Shown piece after piece: positions 7,191 through 15,578 of a stretch of 64,000 nt of DNA. Every line of letters starts with the position of its first letter. Positions within the stretch are counted from its first letter, which is position 1. The notes under the pieces are model-generated. The model saw nothing but the letters and a program-made list of their open reading frames with translations, was not told where the DNA came from and made no database searches. Location: NCBI GenBank assembly GCA_964566055.1, contig CAZMHI010000016.1, forward strand, positions 11,824 to 75,823, in the 5' to 3' direction. Source of the stretch: TMED23 sp964566055. Its GTDB lineage: Bacteria > Pseudomonadota > Alphaproteobacteria > Rhodospirillales > UBA2165. A program made the translations under genes and the position numbers.

Positions 7191-7490
7191 TTTTCTTTTG
7201 GGGCCATTTTCGCAATTATTGGCTGAACAGCTTTGCAACTGGTCAATTTAGATTTGGTGAGTAAATTGCGAATTTCAATAATTAAAATATGGGAATTAGC
7301 CCTTTAGCTGGGAAATTTCTTCTGCCTGCGGCTGGATTTGCCGATTTTTGCTGCTCGGAAATGAAAATTAATTGTTAAATATCAATAGCTTAGTTTTACT
7401 AACTATTTGGCACCAATCCTGCATCTCTATATTCGACCGGCAGCTAAAAAAATGCCGGGAAATATGGACTATTGGTGTGAGGACGTAAAA
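7191..7490. other. AT-rich intergenic region with one FNR-like site
   Basis: No convincing long gene. It contains TTGTT-AAAT-ATCAA at 7372-7385, one mismatch from the FNR consensus TTGAT-N4-ATCAA, 106 bases upstream of the small ORF at 7491. It could equally be a chance match in AT-rich DNA. Confidence 0.3.
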
Positions 7491-7574
7491 ATGGCCTTTT
7501 TGAGAGCTTCAGGTGAATTTACGGCAATTCTAAGTTTGTTCGGTTTTGCCTATATGATGATGTTGGTGAGTTAA
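7491..7574 (+). CDS. Possible 27-residue hydrophobic peptide
   Basis: A short ORF, MAFLRASGEFTAILSLFGFA followed by YMMMLVS, preceded by GAGGA seven bases before the ATG. Residues 10-27 would form one membrane helix. Small single-TM peptides of this sort accompany respiratory enzymes or transporters, but no partner on the same strand is present. Only the RBS and hydrophobic pattern support it. Confidence 0.35.
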   Translation: MAFLRASGEFTAILSLFGFAYMMMLVS

Positions 7575-7583
7575 GCAGCGACT

Positions 7584-8768
7584 TCAACTGCTTTTCCGTA
7601 TGAATAAAAGGTAGATTCCGGCAGGCACGATGCCGCCGCAAGAAATGGCGACGGCCATTGGCAGAGCTGTACCGTCAGCAAAAACTCCAACCAGGATAGC
7701 AACCGTCGCGCCAACCATTTGGCGGGTAAAGCCGAGCAGTGACGAGGCCGCGCCGGCCCGGTCGGGGAAGGGGGATAGGGCTCCGGCCATCGATTGAGCC
7801 GAGATCATGGCATCCCCAATTCTAAAAAGCGCAAATGGCAGGATGATAGCGGTTGCCGAAAAGACACCGTTTAAGGCTAGCACCAGTAATATCAGGCTGA
7901 AAATAGTTGTGATCGTCACACCAATGGAAAGCATTCGTTTGATGCCTAATTTTACCGAAAGCCGGCCACTGATAAATGAACCGGTCATACCGCCCAGCAT
8001 AACCAGCGCAAACTCATAGGCAAAAACCGTCGGTGTTTGCTGGAGCTGGGTGATCAGCAGGTCAGAAGCGGCGGCAAGAAAACCATAAAGCGCACTGGAG
8101 GCAAAAGTCACACTTGCCGTATACATTATAAAAGTTCGGTCAGAGGCGATTTGACCAAAATTTATCAACAGATGGCCTGGCTGTAAGGCGCTATGGTTCT
8201 TTTGTGGCAGGGTCTCCTTAAAAACCAGCAATGCCAGTGCGAGTATCAGCCCGCCAAATACTGCCATATAAATAAAAACCGAACTCCACTGGAAATGCAG
8301 CAGCAGGATACTGCCGATAAAAGGGTTCAGCATCGGCATGATCGAACCGACCGTCCAGATATTCGAGAGCAATTTAGCGGCACGCTCTTCTTTATAAATA
8401 TCCCGGACAATCGCGACCCCGAGGATCCTGCCGGACGCCGCCGAAATTCCCTGCAGAAATCGGATGGCAGAAAGTGTTTCGACATTAACGGCATAGGTTG
8501 ACAGCAAACCAGTCACCACAAACAGCACAAGTCCCCAACACATGACCGGCTTGCGGCCAAAGCGATCTGATAAGGGGCCGATAGAAATTTGCCCAAGGGC
8601 AGTGCCCAAGGTAAAAATGCCGATGGTGACACCGATGGTGCCCGGATCGACTGCCATGGCTTTAGCGATCTCCGGCATAGCGGGCAGGAAAGTGTCGATT
8701 GCAACCGGATTTAACGACGACATACCGGCGATCAGGATAACGATGAATATATATTGGGTCCGGTTCAC
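7584..8768 (-). CDS. MFS transporter, Bcr/CflA drug-resistance type (copy 1)
   Basis: 394 residues with the twelve-helix MFS layout. The first helix ends with the Bcr/CflA signature SLNPVAIDTFLPAMPEI, and the loop between helices 2 and 3 has GPLSDRFGRKPVM, the MFS motif A. Proton-driven export of a drug or metabolite across the inner membrane is expected; substrate unknown. It starts with GTG and follows the next transporter gene by 15 bases. It is the last of three tandem paralogues read in one direction (11197 to 7584). Confidence 0.87.
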   Translation of the reverse strand: MNRTQYIFIVILIAGMSSLNPVAIDTFLPAMPEIAKAMAVDPGTIGVTIGIFTLGTALGQISIGPLSDRFGRKPVMCWGLVLFVVTGLLSTYAVNVETLSAIRFLQGISAASGRILGVAIVRDIYKEERAAKLLSNIWTVGSIMPMLNPFIGSILLLHFQWSSVFIYMAVFGGLILALALLVFKETLPQKNHSALQPGHLLINFGQIASDRTFIMYTASVTFASSALYGFLAAASDLLITQLQQTPTVFAYEFALVMLGGMTGSFISGRLSVKLGIKRMLSIGVTITTIFSLILLVLALNGVFSATAIILPFALFRIGDAMISAQSMAGALSPFPDRAGAASSLLGFTRQMVGATVAILVGVFADGTALPMAVAISCGGIVPAGIYLLFIRKSS

Positions 8769-8783
8769 TGCCTATTCCCAGCG

Positions 8784-9992
8784 CTACATTCGGCGGATAA
8801 ACAAAACATAGACCACCGCCGCCGCCAGACCGCTAAATGCCACCGCAACTCCCATGGGAATAGAGGTGCCATCGGCGAAAGTTGACAGCAGAGCCGAGAC
8901 CATTGCCGCCATCAAATTTTGGATAAATCCTTGCAGCGATGACGCCGCGCCGGCATTTCGAGGAAAAGGTGTCAGCGAGGCGGAAGTTGTTTGCGGCAGC
9001 AGAAAGGCAAAGCCGATCATAAAAATCATCATCGGGCCAATGACCGCTGCAGGGTGATTTACTTCGGCTATTGCCAGCCCGAACATAATCAGCCCGCCGA
9101 GGGCAACAGTAAACGCACCAAAAGATATTAATTGCCCCATGCTGATGCGGCCGATAAGTTTTGTCGCAAGCGCCGTTGCTGACATATAGCCGATCATAAC
9201 GGAGGAAAACCATATCCCGTAAGTGGCAGGTTTAAGGCCGAAGGCGCCGATCAATACTCCTGAGGAAGAATTGAGATAGGCAACCAGCCCGCTTAAGACA
9301 AAGCCACCGCACAAAACATTAAGCACAAATATCCGGTTGGTCAGGATGGCGCTAAAATTACCCAGCAGAATTGTCGGGCGAAGTGCGCGGTAATCCTTTT
9401 CCGGCAGTGTTTCTTTAAAAAACAGCAGAAATACTAAAAACGCGATGCCCGAATAAGCCGACATGAACCAGAAAATAGTACGCCAGTGATAATGCTCGGA
9501 TAAATAACCGCCAAGTGGGGCCGAGCCAAGTGAGGAAATAGCGCCGATCAACATGAAAGCAGTGATGAGTTTTGCCAATTTTTCCCGCTCAAACAGATCA
9601 CGCGCGATAGCGTTAGCGAGAATACGGCCAGAGGCGAAGACAATTCCCTGGACAAAGCGCCAGAAAATAAGGGTGCCGACATCGTTTGCAATTCCGGCAC
9701 CTATGGTGGCGACAAAATAGATCAACAGGGTCAGGACAATGACAGGTTTGCGGCCATACCGGTCCGCTAGTGGGCCATAAATAATCTGACCCAACGCATT
9801 GCCCGCAAATAATGCCGTCAGTGAATATTCGATGGCGCTAATTTCGACATTAAGGCCCTTTGCGATTGCCGGAACCGCCGGCAGAAAAGCATCGACGGCA
9901 ATCGGCCCAATCATCGTTAAAAAGCCCAACAGGCAGGCGTAAAAAATAAACCCCTGGGATTTTTGAGGAATTTTTAATTGGCTTGCAGGCAT
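8784..9992 (-). CDS. MFS transporter, Bcr/CflA type (copy 2)
   Basis: 402 residues, twelve predicted membrane helices. Family marks: GPIAVDAFLPAVPAIAKGL at the first periplasmic loop and GPLADRYGRKPVI between helices 2 and 3. It lies between two paralogues of the same type, five bases after the upstream one and 15 bases before the downstream one, so all three are probably on one mRNA. The three proteins differ throughout, indicating old duplications rather than a recent copy. Substrate not predictable. Confidence 0.87.
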   Translation of the reverse strand: MPASQLKIPQKSQGFIFYACLLGFLTMIGPIAVDAFLPAVPAIAKGLNVEISAIEYSLTALFAGNALGQIIYGPLADRYGRKPVIVLTLLIYFVATIGAGIANDVGTLIFWRFVQGIVFASGRILANAIARDLFEREKLAKLITAFMLIGAISSLGSAPLGGYLSEHYHWRTIFWFMSAYSGIAFLVFLLFFKETLPEKDYRALRPTILLGNFSAILTNRIFVLNVLCGGFVLSGLVAYLNSSSGVLIGAFGLKPATYGIWFSSVMIGYMSATALATKLIGRISMGQLISFGAFTVALGGLIMFGLAIAEVNHPAAVIGPMMIFMIGFAFLLPQTTSASLTPFPRNAGAASSLQGFIQNLMAAMVSALLSTFADGTSIPMGVAVAFSGLAAAVVYVLFIRRM

Positions 9993-9997
9993 AACGG

Positions 9998-11197
9998 TTA
10001 ATCCGTTCTCAGCTTAGTACCCGGGCTTAGTAGCACAAAACTGAAGAAAGCAAACGCACTGACGCCGGCGAGAGCGATAGCCATCGGCATCTGTGTGCCA
10101 TCAGCGGTCAAGCCCAGCGTAATTGATACTGTCGCACCGCTGCATTGTTGAAGAAACCCCAACAGCGAAGTTGCCCGTCCTGCCATATGCTGAAAGTTAG
10201 AGAGTGCCCCAGCCGTCATTGCCGCCACGCTGAGAGCAAAGCCAATTAGAAAAATCGCTGCCGGTACGAGGATTGTATAAATCGTTGTCATCTCCGCCAA
10301 GGCAAAGCCAAGCATAAGCGAGCCACCGGTAAGCATAAAAAAAGTACCGATAATGACAATTTTCTTAATACCAATTTTATCAACAATTCGCCCGGCCAAC
10401 ATAGCTGCGATCAAATGACCAACCATAATGGCTGCAAATTGATAGCCGAAAATATCAGCCGGCTGCTCAAGCAGGCCGGTCATGACCGGGGCGAGACTGG
10501 TTAGAATGGCGAAGATACCACCATAGCCTCCGGCGCCAACCAACAGAAAAACCACGAAGGTGCGATCTCTAATTATTTCAGCAAAACTTACGGCAAGGAT
10601 GCGTGGCGTCATCGACCTCATATTCTCGCGTTTAAGACTTTCATCGAGGAAAAAATATATGATCAGGAGAACCACAACGGCGCTTAAGGCCATCATGATA
10701 AAAACCGCCCTCCAGCCAAACCAGACTGTGAGATGGCCGCCGAGTATCGGCCCAATTAGCGGCATCAAAGCCAAGACCATGAACAATTTGGCAAACAAAT
10801 TTGCTCCTCGTTGAACGCCAAACAAATCTCGCACGACGGCCCGCAATATGATCATTGTTGAAGCCACCGCCACGCCGTGGCAAAAGCGCAAGATAAAGAG
10901 GGGCTCAACGGAGGAGACCGTGGCTGACAATCCCGCCGTTACTATGTATAGCAACAGCCCAATAATGATGACTGGCCGCCGCCCAAATTGATCTGACAGC
11001 GGACCGAATATTATTTGACCTACACCGACGCCGGCTGACAAAAAACCAAAGGCCACCATAATTTGGCCGACCTCAGTATTAAGCCCCTGGGCAGCACTTT
11101 CTATGGCCGGCAGAAAGGAGTCCATGGCCATCGGGCTTAAAATAGCGAGCCCGCTTAAAATATAGAAGGTGCGGATAAAGGAGGGGGTGTTCGTCAT
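9998..11197 (-). CDS. MFS transporter, Bcr/CflA type (copy 3)
   Basis: 399 residues with the same twelve-helix plan: SPMAMDSFLPAIESAAQGL near the N-terminus and GPLSDQFGRRPVI as MFS motif A, plus the FCHGVAVASTMIILRAVVRD helix with the GxxxA/R pattern of drug:H+ antiporters. First gene of the three-gene transporter operon. A terminator for the upstream chemoreceptor gene lies 74 bases before it, so the operon should have its own promoter in 11198-11270, although none is obvious. Confidence 0.87.
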   Translation of the reverse strand: MTNTPSFIRTFYILSGLAILSPMAMDSFLPAIESAAQGLNTEVGQIMVAFGFLSAGVGVGQIIFGPLSDQFGRRPVIIIGLLLYIVTAGLSATVSSVEPLFILRFCHGVAVASTMIILRAVVRDLFGVQRGANLFAKLFMVLALMPLIGPILGGHLTVWFGWRAVFIMMALSAVVVLLIIYFFLDESLKRENMRSMTPRILAVSFAEIIRDRTFVVFLLVGAGGYGGIFAILTSLAPVMTGLLEQPADIFGYQFAAIMVGHLIAAMLAGRIVDKIGIKKIVIIGTFFMLTGGSLMLGFALAEMTTIYTILVPAAIFLIGFALSVAAMTAGALSNFQHMAGRATSLLGFLQQCSGATVSITLGLTADGTQMPMAIALAGVSAFAFFSFVLLSPGTKLRTD

Positions 11198-11270
11198 TAT
11201 CAGCCTGATTTATCTGGTAATATTCAGGCTGGCAAACATCCTCTTTACCGTGTCTGCCGGAGGGATGCTG

Positions 11271-11300
11271 AAAAAATGGCCCGACAAACCTGCCGGGCCA
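11271..11300 (-). terminator. Rho-independent terminator of chemoreceptor gene 1
   Basis: On the minus strand TGGCCCG pairs with CGGGCCA across a ten-base loop and is followed by six U residues, 33 bases after the stop of the chemoreceptor gene. Confidence 0.8.
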
Positions 11301-11333
11301 TTATTCACCGATATAGTTGTTGTGGAATTACAA

Positions 11334-13595
11334 CTAGACGGCTTTGATCTCGCGAATGAAGCTTTCGACTTCATCACGCAGCGAAGTTGCTTGAGTATCA
11401 AGCGTCGTCACCGCTTCACTGACGTTGCCGGCAGCCGACCCAGTATCATTGGCGGCGGTTGAAACCGTGGAGATATTAACGGTTACATCCTGCGTGCCTT
11501 GGGCAGCCTGCTCGACATTGCGGGCAATTTCCTGCGTTGCCGCACCTTGTTCTTCCACGGCAGAGGCAATCGACGAGGCAATTTCGTTAACTTCCGAAAT
11601 TGTTTTGGTAATGCCCTGAATGGAACTAACAGACTCGTTCGTAGCGGCCTGGATACCGGAGATCTGCGCCCCGATCTCTTCGGTTGCCTTGGCAGTTTGG
11701 TTGGCAAGGTTGCCGACCTCAGACGCCACAACCGCGAAGCCTTTACCAGCTTCTCCTGCACGAGCCGCTTCAATCGTCGCGTTCAGTGCAAGCAGGTTCG
11801 TTTGACTGGCAATATCATTGATGAGTTCCACAACTTCACCAATTTTATTAGCCGCATTTGCCAAACTAAGAACCTTTTCGTTGGTCTGTTCTGCATCAGC
11901 CGCCGCTCTCGAAGCAATCTCAGAAGACTGATTAACCTGTCCGGCAATCTCAGAAATCGATTTCGAAAGCTCTTCAGAGGCAACGGCAACAGTTTGCACG
12001 TTGCTGGAGGCCTGTTCTGCGGCCGCAGAGACATCGGTTGCCCGTTCACTGGTCGTATCAGCCGTTTGATTCAGCGTATCGGAGGTATCCCGCATATCGC
12101 CAACGGTTGAAGTGACCGTGCCGAGCATTGACGTTACGTTGGTATCAAAACTGGACGTGAGGAGACTAATTTTCTCAGCCCGTTCAGCTTCAACCCGCGC
12201 TTTCTCTTCCTGTTCAGCAGCTTTTTGACGTTCTGCTTCACGTTCAGATTCGGTACGGGCTTTTTCAGCTTCCTGCTCTTTGCGTTCAGCTTCGGCCTGA
12301 GCTTCTGCTTCCTGACGTTCCCGTTCCGCTTTTTCTTCACGGCGGCGGTCTTCATCAAGACGATCCTGCTCTTCACGTTTTTTCTGCTCTTCACGTTGTT
12401 TTTCAGCTTCTGCTTCAAGACGTTTTTGCTCGATGGCATTGTCTTTGAACACTTGAACAGCCGTGGCCATTTCACCGATTTCGTCGGTACGGCCTTGGGC
12501 AGGAATTTCAACTTCAAGATCGCCATCGGCAAGATCGCCCATGGCGCCAGTCATACCGACAACCGGATTTGCAACCATGTTGCCAAGCGAATATGCGATA
12601 ACCAGACCCAACACCAGACCCAAAATACCGACGATGGCCATTTCCAATTCGGCAGTATTGATGGTGTCGACGGTCTCATCTTTGATCTCATGCTCCATTT
12701 TCATTGCATGATCCTGCAGCCATTCGGCATCTTTAGCTAACAGGTCGCCGGCATCTTTCATGTGATGATCGACGAGTTGGCGAAGCTCTAATTCGTCTTT
12801 ATGAACCTTTTCAAAGGTTTCTTCATAGTGCTTGAGCAGTCCGGTGAGTTCCGTGTGAAGTTCTTTTTCATGTGGTGTCCGCAAAGCTTTGCCCAGAGCA
12901 CCTAAAGCCAGATTAAATTCGGCAAACTCGTGTTTGACCTTTTCGCCGAAGGATTCGTCTTTGCGGCCAATGAGAATATTGGCATAGAGACGGGCGAGCA
13001 GAGCATGTTCACGGGCCGTGGCGGCAAATACCATAACGTCAGAGTTACCTTCCGCCACAGCTTTTTTGACAATGATGTCCAAATCTTCGACGATTTTTTC
13101 ACCAGCCGGTTCCAATTCTTTATGGATCAGGCTTTGAAATTCACGCTCAAGCTTGGCGGCTTTATGAAAATCAGCCATATAAATGATGAATTCTTTTTTG
13201 AGATGCTTAGCTTTTTCCAGCATTTCCGGTTCCGCTTTGACGGTTTCGAGCATGTGCTCAATGCCAGGTTTGATTTTCTTGGCCAGTTGCTCAACTTTCT
13301 TGGCGTCTTCCTCGTGACCCAAATTGGCAAATTCACGGGCGAAGGTCCGGAGTTTCAGAAATTGAGCTTCGATATGAGCGACTTCGGCGACTTCTTCGCT
13401 GGCATGGTTCATCTGTTCAACTTCATGGCTGACGGTTGTGAAGCCGAAAAAACCAAAGCCGAATATGGCAATCATTAGGATCAGCACGACGCCGAATCCG
13501 GAGTAGAGTTTTTTACGAACCGCCAGATTTTGTATAACGCTGCCGGCTTTATTAGAAGCTGTTGTATCGTTAGTTCTTGAGGTTAATTTAAACAC
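11334..13595 (-). CDS. Methyl-accepting chemotaxis protein with helical sensor and long charged linker
   Basis: 753 residues. After a cytoplasmic lead come TM1 (about 34-54), a large all-helical periplasmic domain (about 55-315, HBM/four-helix type), TM2 (about 318-342) and a HAMP domain. Then follows an unusually long stretch of roughly 90 residues made almost only of E, K, R, Q and A, and a classical MCP signalling domain with the hairpin tip around EVVELINDIASQTNLLALNA. It signals through CheA/CheW; no che genes are in the window. The GTG at 13595 is chosen because AAAGGAA lies nearby. A TTG eleven codons upstream overlaps the U-tract of a terminator and is unlikely. It ends with IREIKAV, nearly the same tail as the second chemoreceptor (LEEIKAV). 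Confidence 0.87.
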   Translation of the reverse strand: MFKLTSRTNDTTASNKAGSVIQNLAVRKKLYSGFGVVLILMIAIFGFGFFGFTTVSHEVEQMNHASEEVAEVAHIEAQFLKLRTFAREFANLGHEEDAKKVEQLAKKIKPGIEHMLETVKAEPEMLEKAKHLKKEFIIYMADFHKAAKLEREFQSLIHKELEPAGEKIVEDLDIIVKKAVAEGNSDVMVFAATAREHALLARLYANILIGRKDESFGEKVKHEFAEFNLALGALGKALRTPHEKELHTELTGLLKHYEETFEKVHKDELELRQLVDHHMKDAGDLLAKDAEWLQDHAMKMEHEIKDETVDTINTAELEMAIVGILGLVLGLVIAYSLGNMVANPVVGMTGAMGDLADGDLEVEIPAQGRTDEIGEMATAVQVFKDNAIEQKRLEAEAEKQREEQKKREEQDRLDEDRRREEKAERERQEAEAQAEAERKEQEAEKARTESEREAERQKAAEQEEKARVEAERAEKISLLTSSFDTNVTSMLGTVTSTVGDMRDTSDTLNQTADTTSERATDVSAAAEQASSNVQTVAVASEELSKSISEIAGQVNQSSEIASRAAADAEQTNEKVLSLANAANKIGEVVELINDIASQTNLLALNATIEAARAGEAGKGFAVVASEVGNLANQTAKATEEIGAQISGIQAATNESVSSIQGITKTISEVNEIASSIASAVEEQGAATQEIARNVEQAAQGTQDVTVNISTVSTAANDTGSAAGNVSEAVTTLDTQATSLRDEVESFIREIKAV

Positions 13596-13626
13596 TTGTT
13601 TATTCCTTTCCACACTCGTTCCACAC

Positions 13627-13650
13627 AAAAAAATGCGGTGATGTCACCGC
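13627..13650 (-). terminator. Rho-independent terminator just upstream of chemoreceptor gene 1
   Basis: On the minus strand GCGGTGA and TCACCGC form a perfect seven-pair stem with a two-base loop, followed by a seven-U run. It ends 31 bases before the chemoreceptor start. It either ends the transcript of the MetE-like/cyclotransferase operon or acts as an attenuator in the chemoreceptor leader. Confidence 0.7.
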
Positions 13651-13887
13651 ACTAACGTTCGGATACTGGTGGATATGATGTTGGGCGGGGAAAGGACAAC
13701 CTAAATGAAGTTTCGATTTGTGTCCTAATGTAGCCATGATTAAATGGCTGATTCAATTGATTTAATTGAGCTAACTAATTTTCAGGGGAGAGATTTAGGT
13801 GAAGTAACATTTTATGCAATTTATTAGAATAGTTATAATATAAGTTGCTATGCATAGTTTGTTTCATATGTAAGTAACATGATACTC

Positions 13888-14358
13888 CTATAAGGCGATT
13901 GAAATATTTTGCAACATACTCTGATATGTTTTCGGCAATTTCCAATGCTCGGCGCCGTTTAACATCAGCCCCAGATAGTGAGCATTTGGCGGCGGCGGGT
14001 TGTAGTGCTGGCGGGCAATATAAGTGTCGGCGCTAAGAGGTTTGTGGGGTGAGAGCGGGCTCCAAACATTGCGCCTTTCCCGGTCATAATTATTGATGCG
14101 CTTTCGGCCCAGTTTAAATCCTTCGGCTTTGTCGAGAGCATGAATATCCTGCCGTGATTTTAGGTGATAGAGCACCCCCCATACTTCATCACCTGGTGAA
14201 GAGATGACGTCAGCGACACCACACCGCCGCCGGGTCGAACGCCTGGTAAAAGCGAGCTTATGATCTTTAAGTTTGGCGGTGCTGATAAAACGGTAACCCG
14301 GACACCGCCGCCGCATCTGCTGGGGATGCATGTTCGAACCATAAGCAAAATAGAGCAT
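13888..14358 (-). CDS. Gamma-glutamylcyclotransferase-like protein
   Basis: 156 residues starting with the family's substrate-binding motif YFAYGSNM at 3-10. It has WGVLYHL near residue 60 and the acid-containing segment LDKAEGF (catalytic Glu candidate) near 75, as in GGCT/AIG2-fold proteins that release 5-oxoproline from gamma-glutamyl amines or amino acids. Its ATG directly abuts the TAG of the MetE-like gene, implying translational coupling; together they hint at sulfur or glutathione-related metabolism, but this is inference. A long gap with a terminator follows. Confidence 0.8.
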   Translation of the reverse strand: MLYFAYGSNMHPQQMRRRCPGYRFISTAKLKDHKLAFTRRSTRRRCGVADVISSPGDEVWGVLYHLKSRQDIHALDKAEGFKLGRKRINNYDRERRNVWSPLSPHKPLSADTYIARQHYNPPPPNAHYLGLMLNGAEHWKLPKTYQSMLQNISIAL

Positions 14359-15465
14359 CTAATTCCAAACTTTATCCGCAACCTCGACGATCAGTGCCAG
14401 TTTGGCTTTTTCGTCATCAATGGTCACGGGATTACCGGCAACCGTGCTGGCGAAACCGCATTGCGGGCTGAGGCCTAACTGGTCGAGATCGATAAATTGA
14501 GCCGCCTCGTCTATCCGGGCTCTGAGATCATCCTGGCTTTCCAGCTCAGGCGTCTTGCTTGAAACCAGCCCCAGCACAACCATTTTATCTTTTGGCACAT
14601 ATTTAAGCGGCGCGAAATCACCGGCTCTAGGCGAGTCGTACTCAAGGAAAAATGCATCGACATTAAGGTCGTTGAAAAATTTCTCGGCAAAAGTCTCATA
14701 ACCACCCTCGGAGAGGAACTTACCTTTGTAATTACCCCGGCACATATGGACGGCAATGGTGACACCGTCTGGCCGGCCAGCCAGGCAATCGTTAAAGAGA
14801 TCAATGTAGTCGTTCATCAGTTGGCCGGGATCAATGCCATCCGCTTTGACCCGCTCCTGGACATTGGCATCGCTCAACATCGGGATCGGCACGTCATCCA
14901 GCTGTATATAAGTGGAACCTGCCTCGGCCAACGCGGTAATCTCCTGCCGGTAAACTTGTGCAAGGTCGGTAAAATACGCTTGAGTGCTGTCATAAACGCC
15001 CGGCTCAATAGTTTGGTCGAGCCTAAACATATGCATGGTGGGCGGCGAGACAATTGTGGTCTTCGGAGTCTTACTGGTATTGGCCTGCACAAATTCAAAC
15101 TCGTCGCCGGCAATGGGCGTGGTGCGGGAAACTTTAGAGGTCACAATCGGTGCGGTGAATTTTTGCTCGTGACCATGATCATCGTGAAAAGTGAAGCGAG
15201 CCTCACCAACGTCGAGGCCGTTAACTCGCTCAACAAAGCTTGACCAATAAGAGGCCCGGCGAAATTCGCCATCTGTAATTGCTTCGAGGCCAACACTTTC
15301 CTGAAGTTGAATGACCTCTTTGATCGCCGCATCTTGAACAGCTGTCACCTCTTCGGTGCCGATCTCGCCGGCATGAAATCTTTTAAAGGCATCGGTGATT
15401 GATTTTGGGCGCAATAGGCTGCCAACATGGTCAGCGCGAAAGGGTGGTTTGGCAATGCTCGCCAT
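14359..15465 (-). CDS. Cobalamin-independent methionine synthase-like (MetE C-terminal type) protein
   Basis: 368 residues, corresponding only to the C-terminal barrel of MetE and to the YxjG/YxjH group. It starts PPFRADHVGSLLRP, has ITDGEFRRASYW, the TYIQLDDVPIP strand, HMCRGN (zinc ligands His and Cys), EYDSPR and the last ligand in LSPQCGFAS. These use zinc-activated thiols as methyl acceptors, usually homocysteine, but the methyl donor of short MetE-like proteins is often not folate. RBS GAGGA precedes the ATG. It forms an operon with the downstream cyclotransferase-like gene and is divergent from a CoA ligase (113 bases apart), so a non-methionine catabolic role is possible. Confidence 0.85.
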   Translation of the reverse strand: MASIAKPPFRADHVGSLLRPKSITDAFKRFHAGEIGTEEVTAVQDAAIKEVIQLQESVGLEAITDGEFRRASYWSSFVERVNGLDVGEARFTFHDDHGHEQKFTAPIVTSKVSRTTPIAGDEFEFVQANTSKTPKTTIVSPPTMHMFRLDQTIEPGVYDSTQAYFTDLAQVYRQEITALAEAGSTYIQLDDVPIPMLSDANVQERVKADGIDPGQLMNDYIDLFNDCLAGRPDGVTIAVHMCRGNYKGKFLSEGGYETFAEKFFNDLNVDAFFLEYDSPRAGDFAPLKYVPKDKMVVLGLVSSKTPELESQDDLRARIDEAAQFIDLDQLGLSPQCGFASTVAGNPVTIDDEKAKLALIVEVADKVWN

Positions 15466-15578
15466 ATTTAAATCCTCAATAAAAAAGTGGTCTTAGCTCT
15501 GGTTATTATTCGGCTACAATGTATATTTATAATTTGATAGATCAATAAAAAAACAGAATTTGATATTGGGAGACGACA

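Noticed and set aside
11499..12740. Long plus-strand frames opposite chemoreceptor gene 1
   Set aside because: They arise from the repetitive E/K/R-rich codons of the chemoreceptor, encode Phe/Leu-rich nonsense and have no RBS.
15533..15548. TTGATAGATCAA between the MetE-like and PaaK-like genes as an FNR box
   Set aside because: The half-sites are right, but the spacing is two bases instead of four, which FNR does not accept.
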